Position numbers and translations under genes: made by a program. A stretch of DNA of 64,000 nucleotides from positions 1-64,000 of the forward strand of contig NZ_ARZY01000003.1 of NCBI RefSeq assembly GCF_000568405.1, in the 5' to 3' direction. How positions within the stretch are numbered: position 1 is the stretch's first letter; each line of letters begins with the position of its first letter. This document shows, piece by piece, positions 60,494 to 64,000 of this stretch. Source of the DNA: Catenovulum agarivorans DS-2 (GTDB taxonomy: Bacteria; Pseudomonadota; Gammaproteobacteria; Enterobacterales; Alteromonadaceae). The notes beneath the pieces are model-generated. The model was not told the DNA's origin. It saw nothing but the letters and a program-made list of their open reading frames with translations, and did no database searches.

Positions 60494-62488
60494 CTAACCT
60501 AGTGCCAATTTATGTATTTCTTTATCAATATCTTCCAATAGTTTTTCTGATTCAGCTGGTTCAAGTACACCTTGTTCGGCTAAATCTTCTATCTTATGGC
60601 GGCGTTTGTTGAGTAAAACGCGAGTAGCCAGCAAGGTCTGAATTTGCTTTACCCGTTCGGGTTCAAATTGATTGATGGCGTTTAAATAATGTTGCATCTG
60701 TTCAATATTTTGTTTTAGCTCATCAGCGATAGCGTGGTAAATATGTTTAGGGGCTTCCAAGTCACTTAAATGTCGCCAGTTGCTTTTTTGCGCTTGTATA
60801 AAACTATGCGCAATGAAAAAGGTTAACTCAAAGTTATGCTCATCAATCGGTTCAAGGTAAATTTCTTTGCGCGGATAAATCTTAGGCTCTCCATCTAGCG
60901 CGTGTTCAACGGCTTGATTCAGTGTTTCTACCGCCTTAATATTCATCATCCCTTGGTCAAACTGATACCAGTAAAAGCGTTTTTCGGCTTCCAGTATTCG
61001 GCGTTTATATGCAACAATTAGTTCGTGCTCGTCGTCGGTTAAATGGTTTATTTCTGCTTCGGTATTTAGTATTTGAATGTGCTCGTGTTGAAGAATCGTA
61101 TTCCAATCGGCACTGGAAAAATTATCATCTTTACGTAGTTTTTCCATTTCTCGTTGTAAGCTAAATTGAATATGTAGTTCGGCTTTATCCACCGTTTTTT
61201 GCTTTGCTTCGGGCAATTTGTCTAAGCCCAATTTGGTTAATAGTAAGCGAATGGTTCCACCGTTAATGATTATGGTTAGTACCACAATCCCTGCGGTTAA
61301 AAATAGAATTTGTTCACCAATAGCTGCTGGAATATGGTCGCTCTGTACGACAGATAAAGCCAAGGCTAGTGCTACCGCACCACGCAAACCACCCCAAATA
61401 AGCACAAGAGATTTGTGTTTGGTTAAGCCTATGCCTATTTGTTTTAATAATGGTGACAACGAGATTATTGAAACTCCTCGTATTAGCAATATCGCGATAT
61501 ATAACACGGCCAGCATCAACCAAGCTTGTGGATCATCCAAACGTATCTTTACAGCGACAATAATGCCAACTAAAACAAAAATAAGGGTGTTGGCAAGGTA
61601 GGCCATAAGCTCCCAAAACTGATGCAAAAAGTGTTTCACCTCAGCAGAAATTCGCGTGCGGCCTTGAGCCGCTAACAACACGCCTAAAGTAACTACAGCA
61701 ACTACGCCAGATACATGAAACACCCCTTCTGCGATATAAAAGACTAAATAAGCAGTGGCGATAGAAGAGGTGATTTCAATTAACGGGTCATTAAATATTT
61801 TGCCTATCCACAAGATCATTAACCAGCCGCCAGCAAGGCCAATTAAAAAGCCAAAACTGACCACCCAAGTAAAGTCGCCTATAACGCCCAACGCGGTAAT
61901 ATCAGTAGCATGGCTTGCACTTAACATGCTATAAAACAGCGTGAATAATACGATAGCTGTACCATCGTTTAATAATGACTCGCCCTCAATTAAGGTTTCC
62001 AAGCGTTTTCGTGAACTCAGTTCTTTAAGTAGTGCTACCACTGCAACTGGATCGGTTGCACTTATCAACGCACCAAACATAAAACAAATTGGCCAACTCC
62101 AATCCCAAGGGAATACATATTTAACAAATACAGCGGTTATGCTGGTACAAACAATTAAACCAGGCACTGCCAGTAAGGCGATTTGACTAAAGGTGCGTTT
62201 AAACAGGTGAGTTTCTATGGCGTAGGCAGATTCAAATATAAGCGTAGGTAGAAACAAAAAAAGAATTAAATGCGGGTCAATATCGGCAACAAGTTGCACG
62301 GTTTGATTATATAAACCCGGCATATCATTGTGGTCAAATCGGTAAATTAGCCCAAATAATATGCCGACTATCAGTAGTGCAACCGTGTATGGGATAGCCA
62401 CTTGTTTGAGCAACTGGCGCAAGATTACCCCTACCAATAAAGTAACACTAACAAATAATAGAATCTGCACTCCAACATGCTCAAGCAT
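60494..62488 (-). CDS. CPA1-family Na+/H+ antiporter
   Basis: A 664-residue protein: an N-terminal membrane domain of about 12 helices to roughly residue 420, then a cytoplasmic, helix-rich tail of about 240 residues. ISATDPVAVVALLKELS and the ion-binding ND in EGESLLNDGTAIVLF are the CPA1 signatures, and GGLRGAVALALALS is present. The long tail with HLTDDEHELIVAYKRRILEA and the closing DIDKEIHKLALG is like that of bacterial NhaP-type antiporters. It likely exchanges cytoplasmic Na+ (or K+) for H+ in a marine host. First core-type gene after the island. Confidence 0.9.
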   Translation of the reverse strand: MLEHVGVQILLFVSVTLLVGVILRQLLKQVAIPYTVALLIVGILFGLIYRFDHNDMPGLYNQTVQLVADIDPHLILFLFLPTLIFESAYAIETHLFKRTFSQIALLAVPGLIVCTSITAVFVKYVFPWDWSWPICFMFGALISATDPVAVVALLKELSSRKRLETLIEGESLLNDGTAIVLFTLFYSMLSASHATDITALGVIGDFTWVVSFGFLIGLAGGWLMILWIGKIFNDPLIEITSSIATAYLVFYIAEGVFHVSGVVAVVTLGVLLAAQGRTRISAEVKHFLHQFWELMAYLANTLIFVLVGIIVAVKIRLDDPQAWLMLAVLYIAILLIRGVSIISLSPLLKQIGIGLTKHKSLVLIWGGLRGAVALALALSVVQSDHIPAAIGEQILFLTAGIVVLTIIINGGTIRLLLTKLGLDKLPEAKQKTVDKAELHIQFSLQREMEKLRKDDNFSSADWNTILQHEHIQILNTEAEINHLTDDEHELIVAYKRRILEAEKRFYWYQFDQGMMNIKAVETLNQAVEHALDGEPKIYPRKEIYLEPIDEHNFELTFFIAHSFIQAQKSNWRHLSDLEAPKHIYHAIADELKQNIEQMQHYLNAINQFEPERVKQIQTLLATRVLLNKRRHKIEDLAEQGVLEPAESEKLLEDIDKEIHKLALG

Positions 62489-62730
62489 AGTTCAATCCTT
62501 AAAGTAAGCTACTGGCTAAGTGTAGCCTAGTTTGGGGAAGACAATCTATTTGGAAAGTGTAACTGGCTTTAAAAATGCAGTTTTTTGTTGAGTGGTTAAA
62601 CCCTGCAGTAATTTAAATCTTATTTATTTTAGACCGTTATTTTTACTTAGTTTGATATTTCGTATGTCTGTATTATAACCGTAACATTTATATGTTAGAA
62701 ATTGTCTTTCAGTAGTGTATTGATCAAAGC

Positions 62731-63690
62731 ATGAAAGACAAACAAGCCATTTTCGAACAGGCTGCCGAGTGGGCGGAAATTGTAGATGAGTTAACAGAGC
62801 AACAGCAGCAAGAGTTGCAGTTGTGGTTGGCAGCCGACCCCGCACATCAACAAGCTTATGAAAAGTGCATGGCAATTTTGCATTCGCAAGAATTGTCTTA
62901 TGCATTGCAATCTTTACCTAATCAAATCTCGAAAAAAACAGCAGATAAACCAAGGTTTCTCTTTACTAAAAAGCAGCTGCTCGGAAGCTGTTGTTTAGCC
63001 CTGTTGGCTTTGTGCGCCAGTATATTTACTTTAAAAACCTCGCCTGAAATGGTACCTATTGTTGCTGCCACTCCAACTGATGAGCACAATCAATCTCAAC
63101 AAATTGCTTTGCCGGATGGCTCTGTAATGACTCTGGCGGGGGAAACTCAACTTACCTTTAATCAGCAGCAAAAAGTGCGTAATGTGATTTTGGATAAAGG
63201 AGAATCTTTATTCGCGGTTGAACATATTGCTGATGACCAACCTTTTTATGTGCATGCAGGTGAGGTGAGGGTGCAGGTAACAGGTACAACTTTTTCGGTA
63301 GATAAAAACGACTACTCAACTCAGGTTATTGTGGTTGAAGGTAGTGTGGTGGTCGGCGCAAACAAGCAACAAGTTGTATTAACTGCAGGGCAAAGTGTTG
63401 AAGTAATTAATGGAAAAATCGCCGATAAAATTATTTATCCTCAAGCTATTCAGCATCATTTACAAGCAAATTGGTTGGATGCACAACAAATGAGTTTAGG
63501 GGCTGTTATCGCCAAGTTAGATAGAAAGTTAACTGAGCAAATTAGTTTAGAAGATCCAAGTTTAATGGCGATGTCAGTTAACGGTCGTTTTAACTTAAAC
63601 CAACCTAAACAGACGTTAAAAATGTTAGCTTTGGCGAGCAATTTGCGCCTTGCTGAATATCCGGGTCATATTCTTATCCGTCGCAATTAG
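62731..63690 (+). CDS. FecR-family anti-sigma/signal transducer
   Basis: A 319-residue inner-membrane protein. The cytoplasmic N-terminus has the FecR anti-sigma helix pattern (AAEWAEIVDELTEQQQQELQ; WLAADPAHQQAYEKC), a single membrane segment lies near residues 84-103, and the periplasmic FecR domain contains QQIALPDGSVMTLAGETQLT, GESLFAVEH and VTGTTFSVDKN; the C-terminus (SLGAVIAKLDRKLTEQISLE) is DUF4974-like. Normally an ECF sigma gene lies just upstream; here a divergent antiporter gene does. It is 5 bp before a receptor gene with an STN domain, its expected signalling partner. Confidence 0.9.
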   Translation: MKDKQAIFEQAAEWAEIVDELTEQQQQELQLWLAADPAHQQAYEKCMAILHSQELSYALQSLPNQISKKTADKPRFLFTKKQLLGSCCLALLALCASIFTLKTSPEMVPIVAATPTDEHNQSQQIALPDGSVMTLAGETQLTFNQQQKVRNVILDKGESLFAVEHIADDQPFYVHAGEVRVQVTGTTFSVDKNDYSTQVIVVEGSVVVGANKQQVVLTAGQSVEVINGKIADKIIYPQAIQHHLQANWLDAQQMSLGAVIAKLDRKLTEQISLEDPSLMAMSVNGRFNLNQPKQTLKMLALASNLRLAEYPGHILIRRN

Positions 63691-63695
63691 ACATT

Positions 63696-64000
63696 ATGTG
63701 CGCGCTTTATACATTTTGTTTGCGACTGTGCTGTCTAGCGCTGTTTTGTACAGCTAGTACCTTGAGTTGGGCCGCGAGCAAAATTACAGCTGATAACTTA
63801 TTTGCAAGCTTGCGAATGCTGTCTCAGCATAGCCAAATACCTGTGTTTTTTAGCCCAGAAGTTGCAAATGTTGACGGTGAATTTAGCTTTGTTGTTGACG
63901 ATAACTTATCTCAAAGCTTAACTTCTGTGGTAGCGCGCCTTGCGCAAACTTACCAAGTTAAAGTAGAGGTGGTGGAAGACTCTATATTAGTTGCCAAGCA
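63696..64000 (+). CDS. STN-domain TonB-dependent receptor, 3' truncated by window edge
   Basis: The frame from the ATG at 63696 is open to the end of the window (101 codons). A signal peptide (about residues 1-27, with LCCLALFCTASTLSWA) is followed by a secretin/TonB short N-terminal domain: ITADNLFASLRMLSQHSQIP, VFFSPEVANVDGEFSF, LSQSLTSVVARLAQTYQVKV, VEDSILVAK. That domain passes the ligand signal to FecR. The plug and barrel lie beyond the window. The ligand is unknown. Confidence 0.85.
   Translation, partial: MCALYTFCLRLCCLALFCTASTLSWAASKITADNLFASLRMLSQHSQIPVFFSPEVANVDGEFSFVVDDNLSQSLTSVVARLAQTYQVKVEVVEDSILVAK

Overview
The window looks like a chromosome segment from a marine gammaproteobacterium of the Alteromonadales type (Catenovulum/Alteromonas-like). 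This is inferred from low to medium GC, gammaproteobacterial versions of MetJ, MiaE, ArgC/B/F/G/H and YicC, and TonB-dependent receptors, FecR and PQQ/cytochrome-type sugar oxidoreductases typical of such heterotrophs. No rRNA, tRNA, CRISPR array or integrase gene was seen.

Layout. 1-5.4 kb: a surface/export cluster with the 3' part of a highly repetitive coiled-coil protein, a SapC-like protein, a lipoprotein and a TpsB (two-partner secretion) pore. 5.4-8.7 kb: sulfotransferase-like protein, small conserved protein, miaE, and the divergent metJ/metB pair with a perfect MetJ box. 8.7-15.9 kb: an AAA/DUF4143 ATPase on the minus strand, then argCBFGH behind an ArgR-type operator and an unexplained strong hairpin. 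16-20 kb: YefM-YoeB toxin-antitoxin, YjdM, GST and FMN-binding flavoprotein genes divergent from a LysR regulator. 20-33.4 kb: two large PQQ-dehydrogenase-like/cytochrome proteins, one a 2188-residue multidomain protein paired with a Tat-exported DUF1552 protein, plus an M42-type peptidase and Gph. 34-41 kb: a complete ebo cluster in the order D-C-A-B-E-F behind a double palindrome. 41-48.5 kb: Sel1-repeat protein, SRPBCC/GyrI-like protein, a probable thiamine-uptake operon (TonB receptor, thiamine-binding protein, PnuC/PnuT, kinase) and yicC.

48.5-60.5 kb is an accessory island. It is bracketed by two related, internally deleted IS3-family remnants in opposite orientation. Inside are a toxin / MqsA-like antitoxin / SecB-like chaperone module (a TAC-type tripartite system), a PD-(D/E)XK nuclease gene cut in two by an in-frame TAA, a PLD-helicase-DUF3427 protein, an HTH regulator, a second AAA/DUF4143 ATPase with paired operator-like palindromes, and a Fic protein. 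After the island come a CPA1 Na+/H+ antiporter, a FecR anti-sigma factor and the 5' end of an STN-domain TonB-dependent receptor that runs off the window.

The items most worth following are the TAC module together with its neighbouring nuclease/helicase, the interrupted nuclease, the ebo cluster with its operator, the giant sugar-oxidation protein, the HCQP variant of ArgF, and the hairpin in the argC leader.
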